DNA of 64,000 nucleotides from Desulfovibrio sp. JC022 (GCF_010470665.1 NZ_VOPZ01000003.1:186001-250000); one strand, 5' to 3'. Counted from the stretch's first letter, positions 36,371-47,200 are shown. Notes: generated by a model not told the origin, from the sequence alone. Made by a program: numbers and translations.

Positions 36371-36747
36371 TTAGGGCAGATTGATTGTGCTACCGGTTTT
36401 TATCGAAACAAGACATAAGCCTTGATCGAGTAAAAGCTCTTGGAAAGCTACAGGGTGCATTAAGGGTGGCAACCGTTGGACCCACGGTCTTTATGCTTCG
36501 GGATACTGCAAAAAATTTATCTCTTTGGTTGCAGCATCTTTTCCGCCGGACTCCTCAACGCAATGAAGTCCGGTTTCCGCCAGAAGCGTCACCAGTCCCA
36601 CTTTCCAAGAGCTTGTCCGGTAACGAGATATTTGAACCGACATCCTTGAAGTATGGAAATTTCCTATCGGCATATTTCCCCACAAAGAGGTTTAGGCCTG
36701 CCCGCTTAGAAGCGGGCGGGCCATCATAATATTTTAGGAGCTGGACT
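36371..36747 (+). other. Long, possibly structured leader before the DMT/YitT genes
   Basis: This 377-base stretch has no convincing gene. A GTG-initiated frame (36385-36729) has poor composition and no ribosome site. It can fold: CCGT...ACGG (about 36476-36491), GGTGGCAACC just before it, an outer GCATTAAG/CTTTATGC pair, and a GC-rich hairpin at 36697-36722 just before AGGAG and the ATG. A regulatory RNA or small RNA is possible; I could not match it to a known riboswitch. Confidence 0.35.
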
Positions 36748-37692
36748 ATGAATTGGAGTGAATTCAAAAAAACTGAAAAGGCGGGATACCTCTTTATTAT
36801 CCTTGGTATTCTTAACTGGAGCGGTAATTTTGTTGCTGCCCGTGGATTGGCCGGGACCATTGATCCCGCAACACTCAATCTGTTGCGCTGGGTGCTGGCT
36901 ACGCTGGTTTTTCTTCCTTTCGGTCTCAAAGCTTTTATTGAAGAACGTCATCTGGTGGCCCGCTACTGGAAAGAGCTTTCCGTTATCGCCCTTTGCGGTA
37001 TCTCCCTTTACGATACCCTTGTTTTCATTGCCGGGGAGACATCCGAAGCGTTGAACATGTCCCTTATTTCAACTTTGTCCCCTTTGCTTACTGCATTGAT
37101 TGCCCAGTTTTTCATGAAGGAAAAGCTCAAGCCGAGCATGTATGCCGGGATTGCCGTCAGCACCTTCGGAGTTGCCCTGTTGGTTACTGACGGTAGTCTC
37201 GATGTCCTTTTGAACATGCATCTCGCCAAGGGCGATCTGCTAATTCTCTGTACGGCCATGATGTCCGCAATTTACAACACTGTTGTAAATAAAGTGGCCG
37301 GAAAGATCAGCCAGACCACTTTGCTCATGTCCTGCTGCCTATTCGGTACCCTGTACATTATTCCCCTGTATTTCTGGGAAACCGGGGGGCAGGTTGTGAT
37401 GCCTGAATTTACCTACAACCTCGTTGTTTCACTCATTTACCTTTCTGTGTTTGCCTCCATTTTTTGCTACCTGTTCTGGAATATGGCTGTTGAGGCTATC
37501 GGAGCTTCCAAGGCAGCTCTGTTTTATTATACCCTTCCCCCTGCAAGTGCTGTGGTGGCCTGGTTCGTTATTCACGAACCGGTAAATCTTAATCAGGTCT
37601 TCAGCGGTCTGATAATTCTATCCGGAATTATTTTTGGATTATACGGTGGCTCCCTCCGTTTTATGAGGCGTAAGGCACCAAACTATGGATAA
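36748..37692 (+). CDS. EamA/DMT-family transporter
   Basis: The 314-residue membrane protein has ten predicted helices in two EamA repeats: LGILNWSGNFVAARGLAG at the start, then TLSPLLTALIAQFFMKEKLKP ending repeat one, and TLPPASAVVAWFVIHEPV in repeat two. It is a probable metabolite exporter. TTAGGAG precedes the ATG. It overlaps the YitT gene by 8 bases and lies downstream of the sigma-54 promoter at 36355, so it belongs to the regulon of the activator at 34705. Confidence 0.87.
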   Translation: MNWSEFKKTEKAGYLFIILGILNWSGNFVAARGLAGTIDPATLNLLRWVLATLVFLPFGLKAFIEERHLVARYWKELSVIALCGISLYDTLVFIAGETSEALNMSLISTLSPLLTALIAQFFMKEKLKPSMYAGIAVSTFGVALLVTDGSLDVLLNMHLAKGDLLILCTAMMSAIYNTVVNKVAGKISQTTLLMSCCLFGTLYIIPLYFWETGGQVVMPEFTYNLVVSLIYLSVFASIFCYLFWNMAVEAIGASKAALFYYTLPPASAVVAWFVIHEPVNLNQVFSGLIILSGIIFGLYGGSLRFMRRKAPNYG

Positions 37693-38548
37693 TAAAATCA
37701 GGCAGGTCAGCGATTCGTTGATCTGGAATATTTTCCTGCTCATGGCCGGGGCGTTTGTTTTTATCATCGGGTACAACGGCATAGCCGCACATCATAATTT
37801 TGTACCCGGAGCCCTTTACGGTCTTGCTGTTGTTGTGCAGAAGATATCACCGGAACTAACTTTGTCCCGGTGGTATCTTCTTTTGAATCTTCCATTGTTC
37901 ATTCTGGCTTGGAAAGGTGTAAGCCGCAGATTCTTTTTTCTTAATCTGCTGACCATGGCTACGGTCACTGTGCTTACTTCCTATGTGCATATTGACCTTG
38001 GAATCCGTAACGAAATGTACGCTGCCATTGCTTCCGGTGCCATGATGGGAGCCGGGTGCGGAATTATCCTGCGGACCTACGGAGGCGGGGGCGGGCTTGA
38101 CGTTGTAGCGGTTATTCTCAACCAGCGTTACGGGATCAGGTTCGGTCCGTTTTATTTTATGGTCAACGCCGTTGTCATGGGGTTTGCCCTGAGTCGTTTT
38201 ACCCCGGACAAGATCATCGCATCGCTGCTCATGCTTTTTATCAGTTCGGTGTTGACCGAGTACGTGCTTTCGCTTTTCAACCAGCGCAAAGCCGTGCGTA
38301 TTATTTCCCGCAAGGCCGAAATAATTGTTCATGAGCTGACCCGGTCCAAAAAGATGCACGCCACCATCATTCCCGGCAAGGGCGGTTATTCCGGTGAGCG
38401 CATCGATATGGTTTATTCCATTACCGATAACCTGCGTTTACGTTCCCTTGAGCAGGTGGTTTTTGATATTGACCCTGAAGCCATCTTTGTGGTTGAAAAC
38501 ACTTTCAACGTCATTGGACAGAATATTAACAAACGTAAGGCGTATTAA
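37685..38548 (+). CDS. YitT-family membrane protein with DUF2179 domain
   Basis: The 287-residue protein has five or six membrane helices (YitT/DUF161 region, with GALYGLAVVVQKI and a GGGGGLDVVAVILNQRYG segment typical of the family) and a C-terminal soluble DUF2179 domain (about 205-285: TRSKKMHATIIPGKGGYSGE, VDIDPEAIFVVENTFNVIG). YitT proteins are putative transporters without a settled substrate. It is translationally coupled to the DMT gene (overlapping start). Confidence 0.85.
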   Translation: MDNKIRQVSDSLIWNIFLLMAGAFVFIIGYNGIAAHHNFVPGALYGLAVVVQKISPELTLSRWYLLLNLPLFILAWKGVSRRFFFLNLLTMATVTVLTSYVHIDLGIRNEMYAAIASGAMMGAGCGIILRTYGGGGGLDVVAVILNQRYGIRFGPFYFMVNAVVMGFALSRFTPDKIIASLLMLFISSVLTEYVLSLFNQRKAVRIISRKAEIIVHELTRSKKMHATIIPGKGGYSGERIDMVYSITDNLRLRSLEQVVFDIDPEAIFVVENTFNVIGQNINKRKAY

Positions 38549-38572
38549 AATTTCCATCTCCACATCCAATTG

Positions 38573-38610
38573 AAAAAGGGTTTGCGGCTAATGCTGCAAA
38601 CCCTTTTTCT
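38573..38610. terminator. Bidirectional terminator between YitT and the macB-type operon
   Basis: AAAAAGGGTTTGC faces GCAAACCCTTTTT around a GGCTAATGCT loop. A-run and T-run flanks let it serve both convergent transcripts. Confidence 0.88.
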
Positions 38611-38636
38611 AATTAGGAATGGTTTGAATAATGTCA

Positions 38637-39812
38637 TCAGGAGCGCAAAGCATCAATTGGGCTTAGAGCTGATGCCTGCCTTGCCGGGTAGTAACCGAAA
38701 AAGATACCGACCGCTGCTGAAACCCCTACACCCAGCATGACTGCTTCTTCTGAGACGAAGAAGGACCAGCTGGCAAAGTTGCAGATGATGGCCGTGGCTC
38801 CGACTCCCAGTGCCGTTCCGACCAGCCCGCCGATGAAAGAGAGGATGATGGATTCTACCAGAAACTGGAATTGGATATCCTTTCGTCTTGCCCCGATGGC
38901 CCGGCGGATGCCAATTTCTTTTTTGCGTTCGGATACCGAAACCAGCATGACATTCATGACTCCCACACCGCCGACAATAAGGGAAATGGAGCCGATGGCC
39001 CCCAGCAGGGCGGTGAACATGCGCATTTGTTTTTTCATCTGCGCTACCAGTTCTTCCGCGCTGGTGACCCTGATTTCAGTTTTAGATGTGAGTTTGAAAT
39101 AATTTTTGAGTTGCTGAGTCGCCTGTTCACTGATGCCGCTTTCCACCATTCTGGCTCCGAAGGTGTTGATCTGGGGGCGGTCCTGACTGCGCATGGCGGT
39201 CTTGATGGGGATCATGATCCCCTCGTTTATTTCGTAGGGCGTGAACGTTCCCATGGGCACGGCCTCCGCTGTGCCGATAACAGTGTAGATACGTTCGTTA
39301 AATATTATTTCCTTGCCCACGGGATTTTTTTCGCCGTTTTCTCTGAGCCATTTTACTTTACTGCTGCCGAGAACGCAGAAGGCTGCATGCCCGTCAAGGT
39401 CGGAAATGAATCTACCCGCTTTGATGGGGATTTTATAGAGCCGTGCGAATTCTTCGGTAACACCCAGTGCGGGACAGGATGTCCGCTGGCCTGAAAATTT
39501 TAGATCATTATAAAATGATACATAGGGCGAGACAGTGCGTATTGTGGAACAACCCTGCGGGATTTTGAGTACGTTCTGAAGGTTGAAGCCTTGATTGCTG
39601 CCTTTGCTGCTGTATTCCTGCTGCACGGAGCAGACATCAGTGCCCATTTCCTTGAACTGGCGGATAACCTCGTTTTCAACAATCTGGCCCACAGTAACCA
39701 TGGCGATTACCGAGCCGATGCCGATAACAATACCGATCAGGGCCAGCAATGAACGTTGCTTGGCACCCATAAGGGAGCGTAATGATTCCCTGATGTTTTC
39801 ACCTAAGATCAT
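38637..39812 (-). CDS. MacB-type ABC transporter permease (FtsX family)
   Basis: The start at 39812 (MILGENIRESLRSL) overlaps the ATPase stop as ATGA; the longer frame to 39857 lies inside that gene. The 391-residue protein has the four-helix MacB/LolC plan: TM1 about 20-42, a large periplasmic MacB_PCD domain, and TM2-4 in the last 130 residues with VMLVSVSERKKEIGIRRAIGARRKDI (the coupling-helix region). It works with the ATPase, PAS-adaptor and TolC-like channel encoded upstream, exporting an unknown peptide, macrolide-like molecule or lipid from the periplasm. Confidence 0.9.
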   Translation of the reverse strand: MILGENIRESLRSLMGAKQRSLLALIGIVIGIGSVIAMVTVGQIVENEVIRQFKEMGTDVCSVQQEYSSKGSNQGFNLQNVLKIPQGCSTIRTVSPYVSFYNDLKFSGQRTSCPALGVTEEFARLYKIPIKAGRFISDLDGHAAFCVLGSSKVKWLRENGEKNPVGKEIIFNERIYTVIGTAEAVPMGTFTPYEINEGIMIPIKTAMRSQDRPQINTFGARMVESGISEQATQQLKNYFKLTSKTEIRVTSAEELVAQMKKQMRMFTALLGAIGSISLIVGGVGVMNVMLVSVSERKKEIGIRRAIGARRKDIQFQFLVESIILSFIGGLVGTALGVGATAIICNFASWSFFVSEEAVMLGVGVSAAVGIFFGYYPARQASALSPIDALRS

Positions 39813-40477
39813 GCGCCCTCCAGTCTGCCGTCCCGCATGCGGATGGATCGTTTGCATCGTTTTGCCAGACCGGGATCATGAGTGATGATGATCACGGTAA
39901 TCCCTTCTTCTTTGTTCAGGCTCAGGAAAAGGTCCATGATGTCCTTTCCGGTGGCTGTATCCAGTGCCCCGGTAGGTTCGTCTGCCAAAATAAGCGAAGG
40001 GCCTCCGCATAGGGCGCGGGCAATGGCCACCCTTTGCTGCTGTCCGCCGGAAAGTTCATTGGGACAGTGGGTTCCGCGTTCACCCATGCCGACTTTGGTG
40101 AGCATTTCTTTGGCGAGTTTTTCCCGTTCTTTTTTGGGTACTCCCCGGTAGAGCAGGGGCAGGCAGACATTATCAAGGGCGCTCAACTTGGGCAGTAAGT
40201 GGAATTGCTGGAAGACAAAGCCGATTTCATGGTTCCTGATGGAGGAAAGCTCATCATCGCTCATTTTATCGGCCAGCTTGCCGTTAAAGCGGTATTCGCC
40301 TGATGTAGGCTGATCCAGAAATCCCAGAATATTCATGAGTGTGGATTTACCGCAGCCAGATGATCCAAGGATGGCTACAAGTTCTCCTTCAGCCACATTG
40401 AGGTTCACCCCTTTGAGGACTTCCACTTCAACGGTGCCCAGCAGATAGGATTTATGTACGTCCTTGATGCAGAGCAT
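39809..40477 (-). CDS. MacB/LolD-type ABC transporter ATP-binding protein
   Basis: The 222-residue ABC ATPase has Walker A GSSGCGKST (about 38-46), the Q-loop FQQFHLLPKLSALDN, signature LSGGQQQRVAIARAL and Walker B LILADEPTGALD. The composition fits the mechanotransmission (MacB/LolD) group. Its start codon overlaps the adaptor stop (TAATG) and its stop overlaps the permease start, so all three are translationally coupled. Confidence 0.93.
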   Translation of the reverse strand: MLCIKDVHKSYLLGTVEVEVLKGVNLNVAEGELVAILGSSGCGKSTLMNILGFLDQPTSGEYRFNGKLADKMSDDELSSIRNHEIGFVFQQFHLLPKLSALDNVCLPLLYRGVPKKEREKLAKEMLTKVGMGERGTHCPNELSGGQQQRVAIARALCGGPSLILADEPTGALDTATGKDIMDLFLSLNKEEGITVIIITHDPGLAKRCKRSIRMRDGRLEGA

Positions 40478-42228
40478 TAGAAGTCTTCCGTGCTTAGCAG
40501 GATTGTTGCGCCGGGCTCAATGCCGGAGAGGATTTCCACCTCGGTGATGGTGGTGTATCCGGTTTCAACGTCCACTTCACGGATGGTCCCGTCTTTTTCT
40601 TTTATTTTCAGGAAGGTTCTGCCGCCGGACCTGTTGATGGCCGGAAAGGGGACCATGAGCGCGTTATTGTTAGAGTATGTTTCCACCTGCATGTTGGCGG
40701 TCATGCCGATGCGCACGTTCTTGCTTACATCTTTGGGCAGGTGGGGCAGACGGATGGTGGTCTCGAAGGTCGGAACCTTGCCTTCACCCCCCGCCTGTGA
40801 GGAGATCATGGCGATCTCGCCTTTGAGTTTGTGGTCCGGGAAAGCATCCCCGGTAACTGTGACCGGCTGGCCCAGTTGCAGGCTGTTAATGTTCAATTCA
40901 TCAACTTTTGCGGAAATGGATAAGCCTTCAAGGCTGGCAATGGAGAGCAGCGGCTGGCCTTCGGTCACACTCATGCCGCTGGTAACTTCCTTGGCATCGG
41001 CTTTTTTGGAATTGGGGCGCAGGGCCACGCCTGAAACCGGGGCGGTGACCATGGCCCGGGACATTTTGTCTTTCAGGGTTTTGTAATTTGTCTCAGCATT
41101 GGCAAGTTCCATGCGGGCAATCTCTACATATTCCTTGTCCCCTTTATTGAGTACATCGCGGTAGTTTTCCTGACAGGAAATGAGCCGGGATTCGTTGTTT
41201 TTTAGTTCCTGTTCCGAGGTGTCATACTGGTTTTTGGGGATGATGCCTTTTTCATAGAGCATCTTGTCCTCATCAGCCTTGGCCTTGGAGCTGTTCAGGG
41301 TCCGTCTGGCCTGTTCCAGTTCCCGCCGGGCTTTTAGGACTTCGGAGGTTTTTTTCCAATTGGTCAGCTCGTAAAATTTCTTGCGGGACTTGATGTACTC
41401 GGTAAATGCAGAACGCATTTTGCTGGCGATCTCGGAAGTATCCAGTGTTATGATGGTCTGGTTGCGGGGGATGCGTTCCCCGTAGAAAAAGTCGGTTTTG
41501 GTGACAATCCCATTAAACGGAGCCACAAGGGTCAGTTCCTCCAGTGGAGCCACAACCCCGGAAAGGGAGATGGAGCGGGAGAACGGGCGGGGGGTGACCG
41601 TAATACTCTGGTATTTTTTTTCAGCACTTGGCTCAGGACTTGATTTAAAGGTCTCGGGTATTTCCACAAAAGTCGGATTGAACCAGAAGAAGCCGCCCAC
41701 GCCGCAGAAAAAACAGAATACGGCAATGATGAGCATGAAGCGGATTTTCTTTCCTTGGGTGAGCGATGCTTTCAGAGCCTTGTTGGATTCATCCGCATCA
41801 CGCATGGCCCGGGTCAGGTCATGATTGAGTTGCTGTTCTTCCTGCCGCAGCTTTTCAATTTCGGTAACATCGCGCAGGACCAGTACCGCGCCTCCAATGT
41901 TGCCGTCTTTGTCGCGCATGCGGGAAACACTGACCGAGAGGTAAAGCTTTTCCCCATCTTCTTTGTAATAGGGCGTTGCCCGGTTGCTGATGATGCAGTC
42001 TTTGTAGACGGAATCCAGCAGGGCCTGCATGAATTCATCATTTTCTTCCACCGGGGGGACTACAGCCATGAGCGGCATGCCTTCAAGCTCATCCCCGGAA
42101 ATACCCAGCATTTTGGCCACCGAGGGGTTGGCCCCGGTCACAATCCCTTTGTTGTTCAGGATCATGACCCCGTCATTCATGACTTGGAATATTGTTTCCC
42201 GGAAAGGGGTGATGAGCATTTTGTCCAT
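40477..42228 (-). CDS. PAS domain fused to a MacA-like periplasmic adaptor
   Basis: The product is about 583 residues from the ATG at 42228 (TAGGGA upstream); an ATG at 42252, inside the tolC end, is possible. Residues about 1-130 are a PAS domain (FQVMNDGVMILNNKGIVTGANPSVAKMLG, then GAVLVLRDVTEIEKLR), with a short coiled coil to about 155 and one transmembrane helix (about 165-183). The rest is a HlyD/MacA adaptor: lipoyl halves (LVAPFNGIVTKTDFFYGE; MVTAPVSGVALRPN), a coiled-coil hairpin and a beta barrel. The topology puts PAS in the cytoplasm and the adaptor in the periplasm. MacA normally has only a short N-terminal anchor, so this fusion may let a cytoplasmic signal gate export. The PAS ligand is unknown. 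Confidence 0.85.
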   Translation of the reverse strand: MDKMLITPFRETIFQVMNDGVMILNNKGIVTGANPSVAKMLGISGDELEGMPLMAVVPPVEENDEFMQALLDSVYKDCIISNRATPYYKEDGEKLYLSVSVSRMRDKDGNIGGAVLVLRDVTEIEKLRQEEQQLNHDLTRAMRDADESNKALKASLTQGKKIRFMLIIAVFCFFCGVGGFFWFNPTFVEIPETFKSSPEPSAEKKYQSITVTPRPFSRSISLSGVVAPLEELTLVAPFNGIVTKTDFFYGERIPRNQTIITLDTSEIASKMRSAFTEYIKSRKKFYELTNWKKTSEVLKARRELEQARRTLNSSKAKADEDKMLYEKGIIPKNQYDTSEQELKNNESRLISCQENYRDVLNKGDKEYVEIARMELANAETNYKTLKDKMSRAMVTAPVSGVALRPNSKKADAKEVTSGMSVTEGQPLLSIASLEGLSISAKVDELNINSLQLGQPVTVTGDAFPDHKLKGEIAMISSQAGGEGKVPTFETTIRLPHLPKDVSKNVRIGMTANMQVETYSNNNALMVPFPAINRSGGRTFLKIKEKDGTIREVDVETGYTTITEVEILSGIEPGATILLSTEDF

Positions 42229-42236
42229 GATTTTCC

Positions 42237-43862
42237 CTACCACCATGTCCACATCAGGGGGCGGATTTCGTTATTAAGATCTTCTTCCAATTGTTTGTCA
42301 TCATGTTTGAACTTAACATGCCATGTTTCCATGGTTGTGCCCAGAATCTGATCAAGGGTCAGCAGGGCCTGAATATATGAAATATGTTTTGAGGTTTCCG
42401 CGAGCTGGGCCTGCACAAGCTGGTTCTGGTAGGAGACAACTTCGAAGTTAGTTGTGCGCCCTACCATGAGCTTGGTGTTTTCATTTTCCAGCTGCAAAGC
42501 TTTGAGTTCGGTATTTTTCTTAGCCAGTCCAATCATTTTCCAGCGCATTTTTACATCGCGCACGGCATTGGCCACTTTGGTCTGCAAGTCGGTCTCAGCC
42601 CTTTTAAGCTCAAGTCTGGCTTTGCGTTTGTTGACCTTGGCAGTGAGCAGCTTTTTCTTTCTTTCCAGCTGGTCATCCCCCCATAAATTAATAGGAGCCT
42701 TCAGTTCTATACCCGCGGAAAGTTCATCTTCACTGGTGGACGCGGAATATGTGTTTTTTAATGTCTGTGTTTCTTCGTATCCGCCCTTGAGGTCCAGCTG
42801 CCATTCTCGTTCGTTCTCAGTCATCATGGCGTTGATGTCCGATTGAGTGACCGCAAAGACTTTGCCCATGTAGGCCTGATTGTTTTTCAGGGCTACCTGC
42901 ATGCAGCGTTCATAATCCGGTTCCACATCCTGTATATCGTCCTCGATCGGGTCAATTTCAAGACCAGGGTCCATTTCAAGATGATTGAGCAGGTCGCGGC
43001 GGGCTTTATCAAGACTGTTCAAAGCTTCTTCAAGGGAGAGCCTGCCCGAAGCCACATCTGCTTCAGCCTGAACCACGTCACTGGCGGACATGCGTCCCAT
43101 TTTCTGTTTGAATTTGTTTACTTCCAGCAGTCGTTCCGAGCGTTCAAGGGCCTGTTTCTGTATTTCCAGATTTTCTTTGGCCTGCTTGAAGGTGAAATAG
43201 TAGTTGAGGCCGTTGCTGATTAATGTGCTCAGGTTGTCGCGCAGGGTAAGAATATTGAGTTTGTCAGTAATGCGGGCCAGCCGGATGGAGGCCATATTGT
43301 AATCCATCCCGGCCCCTTTAAGCAGAGGCTGGGTCAGTTCAATACGCCATTTGGAAGATGATTCACGGGTGTAGGTCTGGGTGCGTGAGACTGATGAATC
43401 CCCGTCGTATTCCAGAGTTCCGGCACTGTTTTCGGAGTAATTATTGTCCCAGACAAAGGAAAGCTCTCCGCCGGTGGGAATCTTCTGGGTAATGGAGGCC
43501 TTGGCTCCGGCGTTCCATTTTGAGGCCGGGGTCTGGGTGCCGTTGTCGGAAATACGCATATTGCGCTGAAAGGCCTCGGCATTAAAGGAACCGTCGATAT
43601 TGATAACCGGTTCGAATTTGGCTTCCGCTTTTTCAAGGTCGAATTTTTCAGTAACCCGTTGCAGATAGTTGGTGGCAACATTGGAGTTATTGCGGATGGT
43701 CAGACGCACCACCTCGTCCATGGACAGGGTCAGGATGCCGTTGTTCACCTGCGTCTTTGTTCCGTTCTGCGCATGTGCGGAAACGGATATGGAGAAGACG
43801 CAAAGTAGGGACAGCATTAATGCGGTCTGTATTTTTCGAAGCAGCTTATCAGTCAGATTCAT
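42237..43862 (-). CDS. TolC-family outer-membrane efflux protein
   Basis: The 541-residue protein has a signal peptide (to about VSAHA, residue 31) and two long TolC-type helical repeats with alternating heptads (RSERLLEVNKFKQKMGRMSASDVVQAEADVASGRLSL; ENTKLMVGRTTNFEVVSYQNQLVQAQL). It forms the trimeric outer-membrane channel. It is the first gene of the minus-strand operon tolC-PAS/macA-ATPase-permease. Confidence 0.9.
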   Translation of the reverse strand: MNLTDKLLRKIQTALMLSLLCVFSISVSAHAQNGTKTQVNNGILTLSMDEVVRLTIRNNSNVATNYLQRVTEKFDLEKAEAKFEPVINIDGSFNAEAFQRNMRISDNGTQTPASKWNAGAKASITQKIPTGGELSFVWDNNYSENSAGTLEYDGDSSVSRTQTYTRESSSKWRIELTQPLLKGAGMDYNMASIRLARITDKLNILTLRDNLSTLISNGLNYYFTFKQAKENLEIQKQALERSERLLEVNKFKQKMGRMSASDVVQAEADVASGRLSLEEALNSLDKARRDLLNHLEMDPGLEIDPIEDDIQDVEPDYERCMQVALKNNQAYMGKVFAVTQSDINAMMTENEREWQLDLKGGYEETQTLKNTYSASTSEDELSAGIELKAPINLWGDDQLERKKKLLTAKVNKRKARLELKRAETDLQTKVANAVRDVKMRWKMIGLAKKNTELKALQLENENTKLMVGRTTNFEVVSYQNQLVQAQLAETSKHISYIQALLTLDQILGTTMETWHVKFKHDDKQLEEDLNNEIRPLMWTWW

Positions 43863-44221
43863 AGAAGCAACTGGTTCAGAAATATTGTTATTAAGGTTGT
43901 CCGGTAAATAAAATAATGGCGTAACTTAATATCAATCCTGATTTTCGTAAAGGAGGATTGCTTGTTGAGCTGTTAAAAGAGAAAAAGACTTGTCGGGGAA
44001 GTTCGGTAGGGGGTGGGTGGTAAAATGGAATGCTGTTGTAATTTGGGAAACGGAAGCAGCTAAATTGGGTTTATCTAAGTAAAATGGGGAGTTGTCACTT
44101 AGTGTAGTTTTGCAACTGGAGAGCTAATCCTTACTTGCGTTTTTTATGTAGGTTTTGTTATTTGATATTTGGTGTTGAGTATCCATTTGGTGATTAAGTC
44201 CTTAAACTATTGGGATGAGAT
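43863..44221. other. Intergenic region between divergent tolC-like and NACHT genes
   Basis: This 359-base region is AT-rich and contains no open frame with a ribosome site, no strong hairpin and no clear sigma-54 promoter. It should contain the promoters of both divergent genes, but I cannot pick them out with confidence. Confidence 0.5.
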
Positions 44222-47200
44222 ATGGTTTTAGTGAGTGATGGGAAGATTCTAGCGTGTCGCCCTCGTTCTTTACGTAGTCGAGCAGGTGAGCAGTTTCTGT
44301 CTTCTTTGAAAAAGAGTGTGATTGATATTGCCGCTGCTACAGCAAGTTTGAGTCCCAAAGACATAAAAGATGCAATCAGCGGAATGTACTCAAATGTTGT
44401 TGCTGTTAATTTAGAGGAGGCGGTTTGGCTTCTTTTTAACAGGTCTTTAGCCAAGACTGTTAACGATATCTTTTCTGATATTGTTCAGAGGTCAGAGAAG
44501 ATGAGTCATATTGTTGTTGATGCAGAATTCATTGCAGATATTTTGATTCAACTCGAAGTGGATTCTTTTGAGGTTGACCCTGAGTTTGTAGATAACCTTG
44601 GCAGTACTCCTTGGGTTATTTTGAGTGCCGGAAAGATAGTTGAATGGGCACGTGAGCATGGTTGTTCGAAAGAAAATTCGTCTTGGCTGAAATCTGCAAT
44701 ATGTAATCTCATGCCTAAGCATATGCGCAATGAGTTACTTGTAAATAAAGATGATTATACGATTATACATAGAGAAACCATTTTTGATGCAGCTGTAAAA
44801 CGTTCTCTGGACTGGAATGCCTATCATTCATCAATAAGACTTGAGGTTAGTGCACCTATATTTGATACCGCAGTACCTTTGAAAAACATTTATGTTTTTC
44901 CCCGTGCCAGTTCTTACTGGGTGACCAAGAATTTTCATCCTGCCGGACAGCCAAGTTCGTTGCTGTCAGCTGAGAAGTTTAGGGTGATGAGGGAATCATT
45001 TAAAAGAAGTGAATGTTTAGATTTGCATAAATCATTGCACGAGTGGTTGGATATTTTGCCCAATTTAGGAAACTACCAAGACCGGATGCGTATTGTGTGC
45101 GGTTCTCCGGGGTGTGGTAAATCTTCTTTTGCCACAGTTTTTGCTAATGAGGTGATCGATAGGGGGGGGCGCGTCCTATTGGTTAGACTTGGGCGAATAG
45201 GACATTTTGATGAAACGAAGAGTCTAGAAGATGTGTTGACACATTACTTTGTTAACAGACTTAAAGTCTTCAGGCAGTCCCCTTTTTTAGGGTATAACTC
45301 TTCGTGCCAATTAACGCTCATTCTTGATGGACTTGATGAACTTGCTGGTCCGATGGAGCAAGGTAAGGATGCGTCTCATTCATTTATTAAGGCAGCATTA
45401 AATATGCTGCAAGATCATAGCTATGGAGGGAATGATTTAGCAATAATTTTAACAGGTAGGAAGTTGTTGTTTCCTGTTTATGAGGCAGTCGGAGGATATA
45501 AATTGCCTTCTCTGTTGATGCAGCCTTTTGTGATAGATGAAGAAGATCGCGATTCTTTTTATCATGTAACTCAGCATCAGATTATTGATAGTTTTTCGGA
45601 AAATGAGTTTAAAAGATGGTTGGATTTTTTGCGGTATAAAAGGCTGATTGAAACCCCTGATGACTTTGAGCCATATTACCCTCCAGAAAAGGAAGATGAT
45701 TTTTGGCTGGATAAATTTACGGAACTCGGACTTGGTGACCTGTATGAAGAACTTCTTACGCAAAGCCTGCTGGTCAGGCGAGATGACCGTGATTTATGGT
45801 GGAAGAAGTGGGGACAGCTACATAATCTGACAATTGAGGGTACCCCCAGTGAGATTACGGGTAATCCAGAACTAAATTTGATCACTTCTGAACCGTTGCT
45901 GAACTTTCTTGCTGCGCAACTAGTTGATGACGGAACTGTTGAGATTGGAGATGATTTTACCGCAAACCTTCTCTACGAAAAAGTACTGGGTAAAATTTTT
46001 GAAAGGGAAGACGATAAATCACATTTTTTCTTTGATCGACTTCAGTTAGATAAGGACAGTTTCTTTAAACTTCTTGAACAGATTGCAGCAACTGGATGGC
46101 GCCATGGCAATGAAAAACGCGTTGCGCGTAAGTTGCTAACTACAAAACTTTCCAAGCTTGTGGGTAGGCTGGCGGAAGAAGATGCAGGAATTACCCGTCT
46201 GCTTTTGTTGTTTTATTTTTCTTCGTCCTACCATGAAGATGAGGAATGTATTGAATTTACCCACAGAACTTTTGCTGAATACCTTCTTGCTCGTGCTTTT
46301 GCCCGGGAGGCCAAAGACATCCATCACAGGTATCACAAAAGATGGGAAAACGGTGAAAAGGATGTTGGGCTAACGACTCTACTGGAATGGACAGAATTTT
46401 GTGGAGGCGGCGAGCTTTCCTTTAAAATTCACACATTGCTCGTTGAGGAAATCTCCAGACTTGGTGATCGGGATTTTGTGGCAGAGATTCAGGAGACATT
46501 AAGGACAGTTTTTGAACTAGCCTTAAATGATGGTTTTCCAGTTCACCTGCAAACGGCTAAAGATCCTGTTCAGTCAGAGGTATGTTTCCGTCCCAGTAAC
46601 CTGTCTTTTAAAGAGATGGAATATAGAAGTGAATGCGCAGAGATTAATTTGTTAGGGGTGCTAAATGCTTGCGCACGCTATACTGGCAAGAGGTATGAAG
46701 TTTCTTTTGGCAGTGGATTGGACAGTTCGGCTAACTGGATGCGAAAGCATGCGGGGCTCGTTTCAGTTGGAAATGATGGGGAAATGGGTGTTACTGTCGG
46801 AGGATCAGTTCAATCTAATAGAATTCTCGGGCGTTGTTGTTCGCACATGAATTTAATGGAACAGAATTTTACTGCCCAAGATTTTTGTTTCATGGATTTA
46901 AACAACTGTTCATTTGTCCGTTCAGAGTTAAGTCTGGCTCAATTGCGCGGGGCTTCTATGGAAGGGGCAGATCTTAGATCTGTTTCTATGGAGGGGGGGA
47001 ATGGTCATCAGTTGATCTGTGCTGGAGCAGACCTGACGGATGCTGTCATGACAGAGTGCTATCTGTTTGACGCAAATTTTGATGCTGCTGTATGCGTGAA
47101 TGCAAATCTTAGCGGTTCTGCATTAGCTGGAGCTTCGTTTAGAGGCGCGAATTTAGCTGGGACCAAATTTCGTTACGCCGATTTGGATTATGTCGATTTT

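Noticed and set aside
36385-36729. 114-codon GTG-initiated frame in the DMT/YitT leader
   Set aside because: Poor ribosome site, odd composition and overlap with hairpins; kept as an unassigned leader.
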